Assembly (NCBI RefSeq): GCF_015461805.1
Contig: NZ_JACVZE010000001.1
Span: 992,001 to 1,056,000 of the forward strand
DNA: 64,000 nt
From: Pseudomonas pisciculturae
GTDB taxonomy: Bacteria > Pseudomonadota > Gammaproteobacteria > Pseudomonadales > Pseudomonadaceae
Direction: 5' to 3'
Positions 45,365 through 53,754 of the stretch are shown in pieces. Within the stretch, counting starts at the first letter, position 1; each line of letters starts with the position of its first letter. Below the pieces are notes generated by a model that was given only the letters and a program-made list of their open reading frames with translations, had not been told where the DNA came from and made no database searches. The position numbers and the translations under genes are program-made.

Positions 45365-45497
45365 TGTGGTGAGCGGGCTTGCCCCGCGCTGGGTGGCGAA
45401 GCCGCCCTAAAACCTAGCACCGCAGTGCACCTGACACACCTTGGCGGCCTTGTTGGGCGGCTTCGCCACCCGGCGCGGGGCAAGCCCGCTCACTACA
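45365..45497. repeat. REP pair of the GTGAGCGGGCTTGCC class
   Basis: Left arm GTGGTGAGCGGGCTTGCCCC pairs with GGGGCAAGCCCGCTCACTAC at the right. Inner arms GGGTGGCGAAGCCGCCC and GGGCGGCTTCGCCACCC also pair. This is a different subfamily from the G-rich repeats elsewhere in the window. Confidence 0.85.
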
Positions 45498-45514
45498 ATT
45501 GCGGCGGGGTTGGT

Positions 45515-46003
45515 TTATTTGGCCTCGGTGACCGTAAACAGTTGCCGAGCGCCGGCCACCAGAATCTCCACCTCATCCCCTTCGAACTTGCCCAGCAGGC
45601 TTTTGCCCAGAGGCGAGCGCGGGGTGATGACGGTCACCGGTTGGCCCACCACATCCACTTTCAACCCCGCCGCATCCGGCGCCAGGAACAGCCACTGTTG
45701 GCGACCATTTTCGTCTTCCAGGCCCAGTAGCGCGCCGACCTCTATTCCTCGCTGATCATCGTAGGCACGCAGTGGCATGTTCTGGCACAGCGCCAGTGCC
45801 TGCTTGATTTCCTCGACCCGCTTGGCCTGCCCAGCCGCAAGGTACGAAGCTTCCAACCCCAGCGTGTCGTATTTATTTTCCGCGATGTTTTCTTCGTGGG
45901 TCGCGGTTTCGTAGGCGGTCTGTGCGGCGCGCTGGGCGATACCGAGGTCGACGGTGAGCTTCTCTAGCACGAGCTGGTGGACGGCGTGTTTATTCATGGT
46001 CAT
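45515..46003 (-). CDS. GreA/GreB-like elongation factor family protein
   Basis: The 162-residue protein has an N-terminal coiled coil (about 5-75, with ATHEENIAENKYDTLGLEAS at the tip) and a C-terminal FKBP-like domain (about 80-160, with GLKVDVVGQPVTVITPRSP). It is a relative of Gre factors that is shorter in the coiled coil and has a differing acidic tip. It may act at the RNA polymerase secondary channel, but stimulation of cleavage is not assured. The start overlaps the stop of the upstream small membrane protein gene (TGATG), so it is translationally coupled. Confidence 0.78.
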   Translation of the reverse strand: MTMNKHAVHQLVLEKLTVDLGIAQRAAQTAYETATHEENIAENKYDTLGLEASYLAAGQAKRVEEIKQALALCQNMPLRAYDDQRGIEVGALLGLEDENGRQQWLFLAPDAAGLKVDVVGQPVTVITPRSPLGKSLLGKFEGDEVEILVAGARQLFTVTEAK

Positions 46004-46371
46004 CAATCACAGAATTGCAGGACATTGGTCCGGGTCTTTTCGTTGGGGGCGTTCTGGTCCTGTTGCAGCCAGAACTGGCATTTGGGGTTGGATAGGTTGC
46101 GCGCATTGTTACGGGCCTGGTCCAGGGTTTGCTGCTGTTCCTGCTTATGCAGGTTTTCCTGATATTGCTCGAACATGCGGTTGGGCGGCTCGGGTGTCAC
46201 CACCGTTGGCTTGGCCAACTGTTCAACTGCCTGGGCCACGGGTGCAAGGCTTTGCGGGAACAGATAGCGCGACGCCAGCCAAGTGGTCAGTGCAATGGCG
46301 ATAAACCCCAGCCACACGCCCAGGGCGATAGCGACACACAGCTTGAGCAGCGACAACGGACGATCAGACAT
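46003..46371 (-). CDS. Small membrane-anchored protein, unknown function
   Basis: The 122-residue protein starts MSDRPLSLLKLCVAIALGVW, with one transmembrane helix (about 8-34). A periplasmic tail follows with a coiled-coil-like stretch (PPNRMFEQYQENLHKQEQQQ) and a cysteine-containing end (PKCQFWLQQDQ and LQFCD). Those two Cys could form a disulfide. AGGAGG precedes the ATG. It is co-transcribed with the Gre-like gene downstream (TGATG overlap). The longer frame to 46464 lacks support. Confidence 0.7.
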   Translation of the reverse strand: MSDRPLSLLKLCVAIALGVWLGFIAIALTTWLASRYLFPQSLAPVAQAVEQLAKPTVVTPEPPNRMFEQYQENLHKQEQQQTLDQARNNARNLSNPKCQFWLQQDQNAPNEKTRTNVLQFCD

Positions 46372-46503
46372 GACTGCCTCCTGGCGGGCATTTACGGCAT
46401 GGCGGCGATTGTCGCACAGCCACTGTGCAGAATAATCACGATCAAGCCTTCTGCATTCGCGCATTTATGCGGACAATCGAGCCTTTGAGCGTTGGAGCCC
46501 GGA

Positions 46504-47637
46504 ATGAAAGCCCGCTGGGATATTTTTTGCAGCGTCGTCGACAACTTCGGCGACATCGGCGTGACCTGGCGCCTGGCCCGTCAGTTGGTGGCGGAGCATG
46601 GTTGTGACGTGCGCTTGTGGGTTGATGACCTTCGCGCCTTCGAGCGTATGTGCCCTGAGATCGATGTGCAGTTGAGTCTGCAGTGGCAGGAGGGTGTCGA
46701 AGTGCGTCACTGGCCGGCCGAATGGGTGGGTGCACCCGCTGCGGATGTGGTGATCGCTGCATTCGCCTGCCAGTTGCCGCCCGACTATATGGAGGCCATG
46801 GCCGAGCGCGAACGCGCACCCCTATGGATGAATTTGGATTACCTGAGTGCCGAAGACTGGGTGGTGGGCTGTCATCGCTTGCCCTCGGTGAAGTACAAAG
46901 GTGTGCAGAAGTACTTCTTCTTTCCTGGTTTTCGCCCTGGCACCGGCGGCCTGCTGCGCGAGACTCACTTGCTGGAGCAGCGTCGGGCGTTTCAGCAAGA
47001 TGGTGCTGCGCAGCGACAATTCCTGCAAACCCTGGGGGTATTTCCTGCCGAGGGTACCCAGCTGATTTCATTGTTTGCCTACGAAAATGCCGGGCTGGCC
47101 CGTTGGCTGGACGTGTTATCGACCAGCGGCTATGCCACTCATCTATTGGTGCCCGAGGGCCGAATCCTGGGTGATGTGGCGCGTTGGCTTGGGGTCGAAG
47201 GGCTGGTGGCGGGGGATATCCATCAACGCGACGCTCTGACGGTGCAGGTGCTGGCGTTCGTGCGCCAGGAACAATATGACCGCTTGCTGTGGTGCTGCGA
47301 CTTTAATGCGGTACGCGGCGAAGACTCGTTCGTACGCGCCCAATGGGCCGGCCGGCCGCTGTTGTGGCACATCTATCGCCAGGACGAGGACATTCACCTC
47401 GACAAGCTTGATGCCTTCCTGGCGCTTTACACCGCCGCCTTGTCGCCGGCTGCGGGCGCTGCAGTGGTTGCGCTTTGGCAAGCCTGGAACACTGATGGCG
47501 ATATGGCGCAGGCCTGGAAAATGTTGCTGGAGCACTGGCCCGAAGTGAACCAGCACGCTGAAAACTGGTGTCTGGAACAGGCCTTGCAGGCCGATCTTGC
47601 GACGGCGCTGGTACAGTTTTATGAAAGTTGGATATGA
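46504..47637 (+). CDS. earP: EarP, EF-P arginine rhamnosyltransferase
   Basis: The 377-residue protein starts MKARWDIFCSVVDNFGDIGV, with the GT-B type conserved acidic residues in VVDNFGDIG near the N terminus. DCSDP-type features at the C-terminal half are replaced by GEDSFVRAQWAGRPLLWHIY, the nucleotide-sugar-binding region. EarP transfers rhamnose from dTDP-rhamnose to Arg32 of EF-P. The gene is directly upstream of efp (49 bp), the typical pairing, and efp encodes the matching Arg32. Confidence 0.95.
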   Translation: MKARWDIFCSVVDNFGDIGVTWRLARQLVAEHGCDVRLWVDDLRAFERMCPEIDVQLSLQWQEGVEVRHWPAEWVGAPAADVVIAAFACQLPPDYMEAMAERERAPLWMNLDYLSAEDWVVGCHRLPSVKYKGVQKYFFFPGFRPGTGGLLRETHLLEQRRAFQQDGAAQRQFLQTLGVFPAEGTQLISLFAYENAGLARWLDVLSTSGYATHLLVPEGRILGDVARWLGVEGLVAGDIHQRDALTVQVLAFVRQEQYDRLLWCCDFNAVRGEDSFVRAQWAGRPLLWHIYRQDEDIHLDKLDAFLALYTAALSPAAGAAVVALWQAWNTDGDMAQAWKMLLEHWPEVNQHAENWCLEQALQADLATALVQFYESWI

Positions 47638-47686
47638 TACGCCACCTTGAATTTTGTAAATCCCATCCAAATTTCGGATATATGCA

Positions 47687-48259
47687 ATGAAAACTGGTAA
47701 AGAACTGAAACCCGGTACAGTGATCCGTCTCGAAAACGACCCTTGGCTGGTTCAGAAAGCTGAGTTCACCAAGTCTGGTCGTAACAGCGCAATCATGAAG
47801 ACCAAGCTGAAGAACCTGCTGACCGGTTACAAGACCGAGATCGTTTACAGCGCCGACGACAAACTGGACGACGTGATCCTCGACCGCAAAGAAGCGACCC
47901 TGTCGTTCATCAGCGGCGACACCTACACGTTCATGGACACCACCGACTACACCATGTACGAGCTGAACGCTGAAGACATCGAAGCCGTTCTGCCGTTCGT
48001 GGAAGAAGGTATGGAAGACGTCTGCGAAGCTATCTTCTTCGAAGACCGCCTGGTTTCCGTAGAGCTGCCGACCACTATCGTGCGTCAGGTTGACTACACC
48101 GAAGGTTCCGCTCGCGGTGACACTTCGGGCAAGGTGATGAAGCCTGCCAAACTGAAAAACGGTACCGAACTGGCCGTTGCAGATTTCATCGAAATCGGCG
48201 ACCTGATCGAGATCGACACCCGCGAAGGTGGTTCGTACAAAGGCCGCGCCAAGAAGTAA
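47687..48259 (+). CDS. efp: Elongation factor P
   Basis: The 190-residue three-domain protein begins [20 protein letters not shown]. The modification loop reads [10 protein letters not shown] with Arg at position 32, so this is the Arg-rhamnosylated type rather than the Lys type. EF-P rescues ribosomes stalled at proline stretches. The C-terminal OB domain has [19 protein letters not shown]. The ribosome site is weak. A strong bidirectional terminator follows at 48279-48309. EarP upstream supplies the modification. Confidence 0.97.
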   Translation: MKTGKELKPGTVIRLENDPWLVQKAEFTKSGRNSAIMKTKLKNLLTGYKTEIVYSADDKLDDVILDRKEATLSFISGDTYTFMDTTDYTMYELNAEDIEAVLPFVEEGMEDVCEAIFFEDRLVSVELPTTIVRQVDYTEGSARGDTSGKVMKPAKLKNGTELAVADFIEIGDLIEIDTREGGSYKGRAKK

Positions 48260-48278
48260 TTCTGGCCCCGCCGATACG

Positions 48279-48309
48279 AAAAAAACCCGACGTTGAGTCG
48301 GGTTTTTTT
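48279..48309. terminator. Bidirectional terminator after efp
   Basis: AACCCGAC and GTCGGGTT form a stem around GTTGA, with runs of A and T on the flanks. It separates efp from the convergent ohr gene. Confidence 0.9.
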
Positions 48310-48325
48310 ATGGGCGACTGTTTAT

Positions 48326-48745
48326 TCAGACGGTTACGTGCAGGCGTACATCAACGTTGCCGCGGGTAGCGTTGGAGTACGGGCACACTTGGTGAGCGGC
48401 GTCGACCAGGCTTTGCGCGTCGTCCTGGTCCAGGCCCGGCAGGCTGATGTGCAGGTCGATGTCCAGGCCGAAACCGCCGGGGATTTGACCGATGCCAACA
48501 TGGGCCGTGATCGAAGCGTCATCCGGGATTTTACGTTTGGTCTGGCTGGCGACAAACTTGAGCGCACCGATAAAGCAGGCCGAGTAGCCGGCGGCGAACA
48601 GTTGCTCAGGGTTGGTGGCTTGGCCACCGGCACCGCCCAGTTCTTTGGGGGTGGAGAGTTTGACGTCGAGGATGTTGTCGCTGGAAACAGCGCGACCATC
48701 ACGGCCGCCGGTTGCGGTAGCTACTGCTGTGTAGAGAGTTTGCAT
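48326..48745 (-). CDS. ohr: Ohr, organic hydroperoxide resistance protein
   Basis: The 139-residue OsmC/Ohr peroxiredoxin begins MQTLYTAVATATGGRDGRAV. It has the two reactive cysteines in LFAAGYSACFIGALKF and HQVCPYSNATRGNVDVRL. It reduces organic hydroperoxides through a thiol cycle. The gene is on the minus strand, with a pair of operator-like repeats upstream (48766-48833) and ohrR located further upstream. The ATG follows GAGGA. It is separated from ohrR by a REP pair. Confidence 0.95.
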   Translation of the reverse strand: MQTLYTAVATATGGRDGRAVSSDNILDVKLSTPKELGGAGGQATNPEQLFAAGYSACFIGALKFVASQTKRKIPDDASITAHVGIGQIPGGFGLDIDLHISLPGLDQDDAQSLVDAAHQVCPYSNATRGNVDVRLHVTV

Positions 48746-48765
48746 GGTGAGGTCCTCTTGGTTTG

Positions 48766-48833
48766 TAGCGCTAAATGTTTGCGCGCTAAGTAGTTGGTGA
48801 GGTGAATGTATAGCGCTAATGTTTAGCGCGCAA
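48766..48833. promoter_or_regulatory. Two operator-like repeats upstream of ohr
   Basis: Copy A (48766-48788) reads TAGCGC, then 11 bp, then GCGCTA. Copy B starts at 48811 with TAGCGCTAATGTTT. TTGCGCGCTAA in A (48779-48789) and TTAGCGCGCAA in B (48823-48833) are exact reverse complements. A related block is at 49500-49526 by ohrR. OhrR binding is inferred. Confidence 0.55.
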
Positions 48834-48888
48834 GATAATTTTTGAAATTATTTTGCGATGTGCAGTTTTCTGATACACCACAAAACCC

Positions 48889-48982
48889 AATGTGGGAGCT
48901 GGCTTGCCTGCGATCGCGGTTTCTCAGTCAAAATCTTAGGTGACTGTCACACCGTCATCGCAGGCAAGCCAGCTCCCACATT
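48889..48982. repeat. REP pair of the GTGGGAGCTGGCTTGCC class
   Basis: TGTGGGAGCTGGCTTGCCTG at the left pairs with CAGGCAAGCCAGCTCCCACA at the right, an exact complement. It belongs to a third REP subfamily in this window. Confidence 0.9.
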
Positions 48983-49010
48983 TGAGATATTGGCTGGCCG
49001 AGCTACCGCG

Positions 49011-49463
49011 TCAAACGCTGGCCTGCAGGTTGGCCCGCAGCGCAATCAAATCAGCCTGCAGCTTGCGCAACTGCTCCAACTCCAACCCGCTGGCGCCCAG
49101 GATGCACTGCGGAATCCCCATGGCCTTGTCCTGCAAAGCGCACCCCGCATCAGTCAATTCCACCACCACCACCCGTTCATCCTCACGATTGCGGGTACGG
49201 CTCAACAGCCCTTCAGCCTCCAGACGCTTGAGCAGGGGAGTAAGGGAGCCCGGATCTGTCAGCAGTCGACTGCTGATTTCACCAACGGTCAAACTATCTT
49301 CTTCCCACAGCACCATCATGGCCAGGTACTGCGGGTAGGTCAGGCCAAGGGCTTGCAGCAGTGGCTTGTAGACTTTGGTCATCAGCAGCGACGTGGAATG
49401 CAGGGCGAAACACAACTGGTTGTCCAGCATCAGGGATTCGCAGGGGGCGGGGTTCTTGCTCAT
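49011..49463 (-). CDS. ohrR: OhrR-like MarR family repressor
   Basis: The 150-residue MarR protein starts MSKNPAPCESLMLDNQLCFA. The N-terminal Cys18, within DNQLCFALHS, corresponds to the peroxide-sensing cysteine of OhrR proteins. The winged helix (about 55-110) reads LTVGEISSRLLTDPGSLTPL and RTRNREDERVVVVELT. Oxidation of the Cys should release it from the ohr operator. It lies just upstream of ohr on the same strand. A copy of the operator-like block at 49500-49526 lies ahead of its own start, suggesting autoregulation. Confidence 0.92.
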   Translation of the reverse strand: MSKNPAPCESLMLDNQLCFALHSTSLLMTKVYKPLLQALGLTYPQYLAMMVLWEEDSLTVGEISSRLLTDPGSLTPLLKRLEAEGLLSRTRNREDERVVVVELTDAGCALQDKAMGIPQCILGASGLELEQLRKLQADLIALRANLQASV

Positions 49464-49499
49464 GGTGGTACCTCGGGAACGCGTGTCTGGGCTGAAATC

Positions 49500-49526
49500 T
49501 AGCGGGCAAATGTTTAATGCGCCAGA
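49500..49526. promoter_or_regulatory. Operator-like block upstream of ohrR
   Basis: TAGCGGGCAAATGTTTAATG followed by CGCCAGA resembles the two copies near ohr, sharing the TAGCG...ATGTTT...GCGC pattern. It lies 37 bp upstream of the ohrR start. Confidence 0.5.
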
Positions 49527-49543
49527 CAATTCTGGCCAGGCAC

Positions 49544-50494
49544 TCAGATCAAGCCGCTTTGCAGTGCGAGATCCCACGGTGGGATTGGGCTGAAACGGGT
49601 TTTCAGGTATTCCAGCAACAAACGGCTGCGGGCGTTGGGTTGTTGTTCCAGGCGCAAGGCATAGATGCCCGTGGTCTCTGGGCTGGGCAAGCCGTCTTCG
49701 CAAAACAGTGGCAGGAGTTCGCCGCGGACTAAATATTCACTGGCCAGCCAGGTAGGCAGGTGGGCGATGCCCAGCCCGGCCAAGGCGCCGGAGAGTAGGG
49801 CCTCGGCATTGTTGGCACTCATGCGAATGCGTTGCGGGCGATAGGTGGCGCGGCGCCCATCCAGTTCAAATCGCCAGGCGAACATCGGTGCCAGGCCGTC
49901 CCAATCAAGGCCGTCGTGTTCGCTGAGCTCGCGAGGGTGGGTCGGCGTGCCACGGCTTTTCAGGTAGGCCGGGCTGGCGCAGGCGATTCGCACGATGCTG
50001 GCCAGGGGCGTGGCGATCAAGCGGGTATCGACGATATGCCCAGCCCGCAGCACCAGGTCGACCTTGCCCAGGTGCGCGCCCTGCATGTCCACAAAGCTGT
50101 CGATCAAATGCAGATGCACATCCAGCCCGGGGTACACGTTGAGGAAGTCTGCAATCACCGGTGCCAAGTGCCTGCGGCCAAACGCCGCCGGTGCATCCAC
50201 GCGGATCAAACCTTCTGGTGCATGGCTCAGGGATACCGCCTCGGCCCGCGCCAGTTGCAGCTCGCGGACGATGCGCCGCGCCCGCTCGGCAAACGCCAGC
50301 CCCGCCGGGGTCGGCACTACCGCGTGGGTGCTGCGTTGGAACAGTTGGCTGCCTACTGAGCTTTCCAGGCTATCGATGCGCCTTGCCACGGCCGAAGGTG
50401 TCAGGGGATGACGACGCGCGGCGGCAGAAAAGCTGCCGGTCTCCAGTACATCGAGAAACAAACTGAGTTGATCGGTCAGGGTATTTGGGTTCAT
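49544..50494 (-). CDS. LysR family transcriptional regulator
   Basis: The 316-residue protein starts MNPNTLTDQLSLFLDVLETG, with a winged helix-turn-helix (about 18-37, SFSAAARRHPLTPSAVARRI). The effector domain follows (about 95-300, GLIRVDAPAAFGRRHLAPVI). The inducer is not visible. It is divergent from the TauE/SafE exporter gene, a common arrangement in which the regulator controls the exporter. A GCACA-N5-TGTGC box lies in the intervening 103 bp. The start at MNPN is chosen because the longer frame up to 50767 reads through the divergent exporter gene. Confidence 0.88.
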   Translation of the reverse strand: MNPNTLTDQLSLFLDVLETGSFSAAARRHPLTPSAVARRIDSLESSVGSQLFQRSTHAVVPTPAGLAFAERARRIVRELQLARAEAVSLSHAPEGLIRVDAPAAFGRRHLAPVIADFLNVYPGLDVHLHLIDSFVDMQGAHLGKVDLVLRAGHIVDTRLIATPLASIVRIACASPAYLKSRGTPTHPRELSEHDGLDWDGLAPMFAWRFELDGRRATYRPQRIRMSANNAEALLSGALAGLGIAHLPTWLASEYLVRGELLPLFCEDGLPSPETTGIYALRLEQQPNARSRLLLEYLKTRFSPIPPWDLALQSGLI

Positions 50495-50518
50495 CGACTG
50501 TGCGCTTATGCGAGATTG

Positions 50519-50533
50519 GCACAGCCATTGTGC
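50519..50533. promoter_or_regulatory. Candidate LysR operator (GCACA-N5-TGTGC)
   Basis: GCACAGCCATTGTGC is a perfect 5-bp-arm inverted repeat. Three CTGTGCG/TTGTGCG-like words recur within about 60 bp around it. It lies between a LysR gene and the divergent exporter gene, where LysR binding is expected. Confidence 0.45.
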
Positions 50534-50597
50534 GTTGCTGTGCGTTTCCGTGCCATAGACGACTGCGTAGCATGCAAGCCTTGAGATTGGGGAGTAG

Positions 50598-51353
50598 GTG
50601 AAAGTGTTGGATTTAGCGTTGTACCTGGTGTTGGGCGTGGCGTTGGGCACTGTAGGCGGCCTGTTCGGGATCGGCGGCGGGTTGATCGCGATCCCGGTGC
50701 TGGGTGTGTTTTTTGGTCTGGACCAGCAGATTGCCCAAGGCACTGCGTTGGTGATGGTGGTGCCCAATGTGATGCTGGCCCTGTGGCGTTATCACCAGCG
50801 CAATCCCATCTACCTGCGCCATGCATTGCCCTTGGGCGTTATGGGCTTCGCCTTCGCGTGGCTGGGTTCGATCTGGGCAGTGGGCCTGGATGCGGGCTTG
50901 ATGCGCATCGGCTTTATCGCGTTTCTGGTGGCACTGTCGGCCTATAACCTGCTGCGCATGTTTACCCGCAATGCACCGCCCACCGCCCAGATGCGTTATT
51001 CCTGGCCGTGGCTGGGCGTGCTTGGCGCCGCGTCCGGGTCGATGGGGGGGTTGTTTGGCGTGGGTGGTGCGGTGATCGCCACGCCGGTGCTGACCAGCCT
51101 GTTTGGCACCACTCAGGTAGTTGCCCAAGGTCTGTCATTGGCGTTGGCGCTGCCGAGTACGGGAGTGACCTTGGTGACCTACGCTTGGCACCACGAGGTG
51201 GACTGGCTGATCGGCGTGCCCCTGGCGGTGGGCGGCCTGCTCAGTATCAGTTGGGGCGTGAAAGTTGCCCACGCCTTGCCGGAGCGCACACTGCGGGGTT
51301 TGTTTTGCGGCTTCCTGGTGGTCTGCGCAGTGATGCTGGCCTTTAAAGTTTAA
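50598..51353 (+). CDS. TauE/SafE family sulfite or sulfonate exporter
   Basis: The 251-residue membrane protein has eight or so transmembrane helices and two inverted halves, each with the family glycine-rich loop: GTVGGLFGIGGGLIAIPVLG and SMGGLFGVGGAVIATPVLTS. The family exports sulfite, sulfoacetate or related anions, but substrate specificity is unknown. GTG at 50598 sits very close to GGAG, so GTG at 50604 may be the true start. The last codons overlap the convergent LysR gene by 11 bp. Confidence 0.85.
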   Translation: MKVLDLALYLVLGVALGTVGGLFGIGGGLIAIPVLGVFFGLDQQIAQGTALVMVVPNVMLALWRYHQRNPIYLRHALPLGVMGFAFAWLGSIWAVGLDAGLMRIGFIAFLVALSAYNLLRMFTRNAPPTAQMRYSWPWLGVLGAASGSMGGLFGVGGAVIATPVLTSLFGTTQVVAQGLSLALALPSTGVTLVTYAWHHEVDWLIGVPLAVGGLLSISWGVKVAHALPERTLRGLFCGFLVVCAVMLAFKV

Positions 51354-52233
51354 AGCCCTCGATGATGTACTCGGCCAGGCATTCGGTGATGGGCGAGGTC
51401 ATGTGTGGGTTACGCAGCAAATGCAGGTTCATCGACGGCAGCGGCGGCAAACCCTCATCGCTGCCAAGCACGCGCAGGTCGTCAGCGACCAGGCTTTGCA
51501 TGCTGATCATTACTGCAAGGCCCGCGCTGACCACTGCCTGGATCGCAGCGCCGTTGGTGCTGTGGTAGGCCAGGCGGTAATCCCGCCCGGCGGCCTCCAG
51601 CGCTGAACGGGCCCACTGGGTGTAGAGGCAGCCGGCACCCGAAACCGCGAGGGGTAGGGTCTCGTGTTCGTCCACGCAGAAGCACGGCGCGCCAGCCCAC
51701 ACCATACGTTCAGTGCGCAGCAACTCACCCATTTCATTGCCGGGCTCGCGGCTGATCACGGTCAGCGCCAGGTCTCGGCGCTGCATCAGCACGTTGGATG
51801 ACTCGCAGTGCATCTCGATCTGAATCAGCGGGTAGGCCTTGGAAAACGGCTTGAGAATGCCCGGCAAAAAGCGCATCACGTAGTCGTCCGGCGTACCAAT
51901 GCGCACCAACCCCACCATATGGGGCTCGCGCAGGGTGTTGAACACTTCGCTGTGCAGTTTCAGGATGCGCCGCGCATAGCCCAGCAGCACCTGGCCCTCG
52001 GGCGTCAGCCGCACCTGACGGCCATCGCGTTCGAACAGCTTGCGTTGCAGCACGTCCTCTTCCAGGCGTTTCATCTGCATGCTCACCGCCGATTGAGTGC
52101 GGTTGACCTGCTCGCCGGCGCGGGTAAAACCGCCCTGATCGGCGATGGCGACGAAGGTGCGCAGCACTTCAGTGTCGATACTTGGGAAGGTCGTCAATTC
52201 ATGAATCTCTGAGATGTATTGCATAAGAAACAT
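51343..52233 (-). CDS. LysR family transcriptional regulator
   Basis: The 296-residue (or 293 from the second Met) protein has a helix-turn-helix at about 30-55 (ADQGGFTRAGEQVNRTQSAV) and an effector domain with LVRIGTPDDYVMRFLPGILK. It is a typical LysR of pseudomonads, adjacent and divergent to a DUF1127 gene, 61 bp away. Its start is uncertain (52233 or 52224), as neither has a clear ribosome site. The stop codon lies inside the last codons of the convergent exporter gene. Confidence 0.85.
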   Translation of the reverse strand: MFLMQYISEIHELTTFPSIDTEVLRTFVAIADQGGFTRAGEQVNRTQSAVSMQMKRLEEDVLQRKLFERDGRQVRLTPEGQVLLGYARRILKLHSEVFNTLREPHMVGLVRIGTPDDYVMRFLPGILKPFSKAYPLIQIEMHCESSNVLMQRRDLALTVISREPGNEMGELLRTERMVWAGAPCFCVDEHETLPLAVSGAGCLYTQWARSALEAAGRDYRLAYHSTNGAAIQAVVSAGLAVMISMQSLVADDLRVLGSDEGLPPLPSMNLHLLRNPHMTSPITECLAEYIIEGFKL

Positions 52234-52294
52234 TCGTTGGATTGATCTTAAGCGCCCGCTCAAACTTGCGCCATCCCCACGGGAGGGCGAGAAG

Positions 52295-52489
52295 ATGAAA
52301 GGTCAAAGAGGTTTTATATTGATGACGAAGCGGCCGTTCACCGGGATGCTGAATGCACTGTGTCGGTGGCATGAGCGCCAATTGCTGGCGAACTTGAGCG
52401 ATGACGCACTCAAGGACATTGGGCTCAACCGCGGCGATGTGGAGCAGGAGCGTCGACTGCCGGTGTGGCAAGACCCCCTGCGAAAGTAA
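52295..52489 (+). CDS. DUF1127 domain small protein
   Basis: The 64-residue basic protein has the DUF1127 motif (LCRWHERQLLANLSDDALKD followed by IGLNRGDVEQE). GGGAGG precedes the ATG. DUF1127 proteins have been linked to phosphate, RNA or nitrogen responses in alphaproteobacteria, but no role is assigned here. It sits divergent from a LysR gene; control by that LysR is inferred from position. Confidence 0.85.
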   Translation: MKGQRGFILMTKRPFTGMLNALCRWHERQLLANLSDDALKDIGLNRGDVEQERRLPVWQDPLRK

Positions 52490-52533
52490 CCCGGATGCAG
52501 TAGGGTAGTCGGCGAGCCTCCCTGGAGAATTCC

Positions 52534-53754
52534 ATGCCCGCCGACCTGTGCTTTTCACTCAAACAAGCTCGACGCATGGCGCTGGCAGCCCAAGGGTTTT
52601 CAGGGCGCCAAGTGCCGGCGCTGATTAAACCCACGCACCTCAATCGCTTGATCGAACGTCTCGGCGTGTTGCAGATCGACTCGGTCAACGCGGTGGTGCG
52701 TTCCCATTACCTGCCGCTGTTTTCCCGCTTGGGTAATTACTCCCCATTGATGCTTGAGCAGGCCGCCTGGAGCCAGGGCCGGCGGCGTTCGCTGTTCGAG
52801 TATTGGGGGCATGAGGCGTCATTGCTGCCGATGGCGTTGTACCCGTTGATGCGCTGGCGCATGGAGCGGGCCAAGTTGGGATTGGGGATTTATGCTCAGA
52901 TGGCGCGCTTTGGTCGTGAGCAGCAAGCCATCATTGAGCGCGTGTTGAAGATCGTCGAGCAGCAGGGCGCAGTAGGGGCGGGCAGTTTGTCCACCCGCGA
53001 AGAGCGCGCCGGCCCCTGGTGGGACTGGAGTAATGAAAAGCATGCGCTGGAATGGCTGTTCGCCGCAGGCTTGGTGACGGTTGCCGGTCGACGTGGGTTT
53101 GAACGCCTCTATGATTTGCCGGAGCGGGTGATCCCCGGTGAGCACCTGCACAGCACTGTCGGGGAGGCTCAAGCCCAGCGCGGTTTGCTATTGCACAGCG
53201 CAACTGCATTGGGTGTGGGCACCGAAAAGGACCTGCGCGATTACTTTCGCCTAGACCCGGCCGACAGCCGCAATCGCCTGGCTGAACTGGTGGAAGACGG
53301 CCAACTGCTGGCCTGTCAGGTGCAAGGCTGGAAGCAGCCGGCGTATTGCCTGCCCGAGCCAAAAGTACCGCGCAAAGTGACCGCCAGCGCCTTGTTATCG
53401 CCCTTCGATTCACTGGTCTGGGAGCGCAGCCGTACCGAGCGATTGTTCGATTTTCGTTATCGCCTGGAAATCTACACACCGCAAGACAAGCGGGTGTACG
53501 GCTACTACGTGCTGCCGTTTTTGCACAACGAACGGATTGCTGCTCGCGTTGACCTGCGGGCCGAGCGGGCCAATGGCTGTCTAGCGGTGCATGCGGTGCA
53601 TGAAGAAGAGCTGGGGTTGGATGAGGAGGGGATGCTGGCGTTGGCGCTGAATCTGCGGCAAATGGCGGATTGGCTGGGGTTGGAGCGGGTGCAGGTTAAT
53701 TGCCTGAGGGGGAGTGCGGATCGGTTAAGGCTTGCCATGGGGATTAGTCTTTAG
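52534..53754 (+). CDS. YcaQ/AlkX-like DNA glycosylase (winged-helix DUF1006)
   Basis: The 406-residue protein begins MPADLCFSLKQARRMALAAQ and has winged-helix repeats. The segment RLGVLQIDSVNAVVRSHYLP carries QID, the QxD catalytic motif of YcaQ/AlkX glycosylases that unhook DNA interstrand cross-links. The C-terminal stretch ALLSPFDSLVWERSRTERLF is also typical. It presumably repairs alkylated or cross-linked DNA. Good length for the family (about 400). The ATG is preceded by GGAGAA. Confidence 0.85.
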   Translation: MPADLCFSLKQARRMALAAQGFSGRQVPALIKPTHLNRLIERLGVLQIDSVNAVVRSHYLPLFSRLGNYSPLMLEQAAWSQGRRRSLFEYWGHEASLLPMALYPLMRWRMERAKLGLGIYAQMARFGREQQAIIERVLKIVEQQGAVGAGSLSTREERAGPWWDWSNEKHALEWLFAAGLVTVAGRRGFERLYDLPERVIPGEHLHSTVGEAQAQRGLLLHSATALGVGTEKDLRDYFRLDPADSRNRLAELVEDGQLLACQVQGWKQPAYCLPEPKVPRKVTASALLSPFDSLVWERSRTERLFDFRYRLEIYTPQDKRVYGYYVLPFLHNERIAARVDLRAERANGCLAVHAVHEEELGLDEEGMLALALNLRQMADWLGLERVQVNCLRGSADRLRLAMGISL

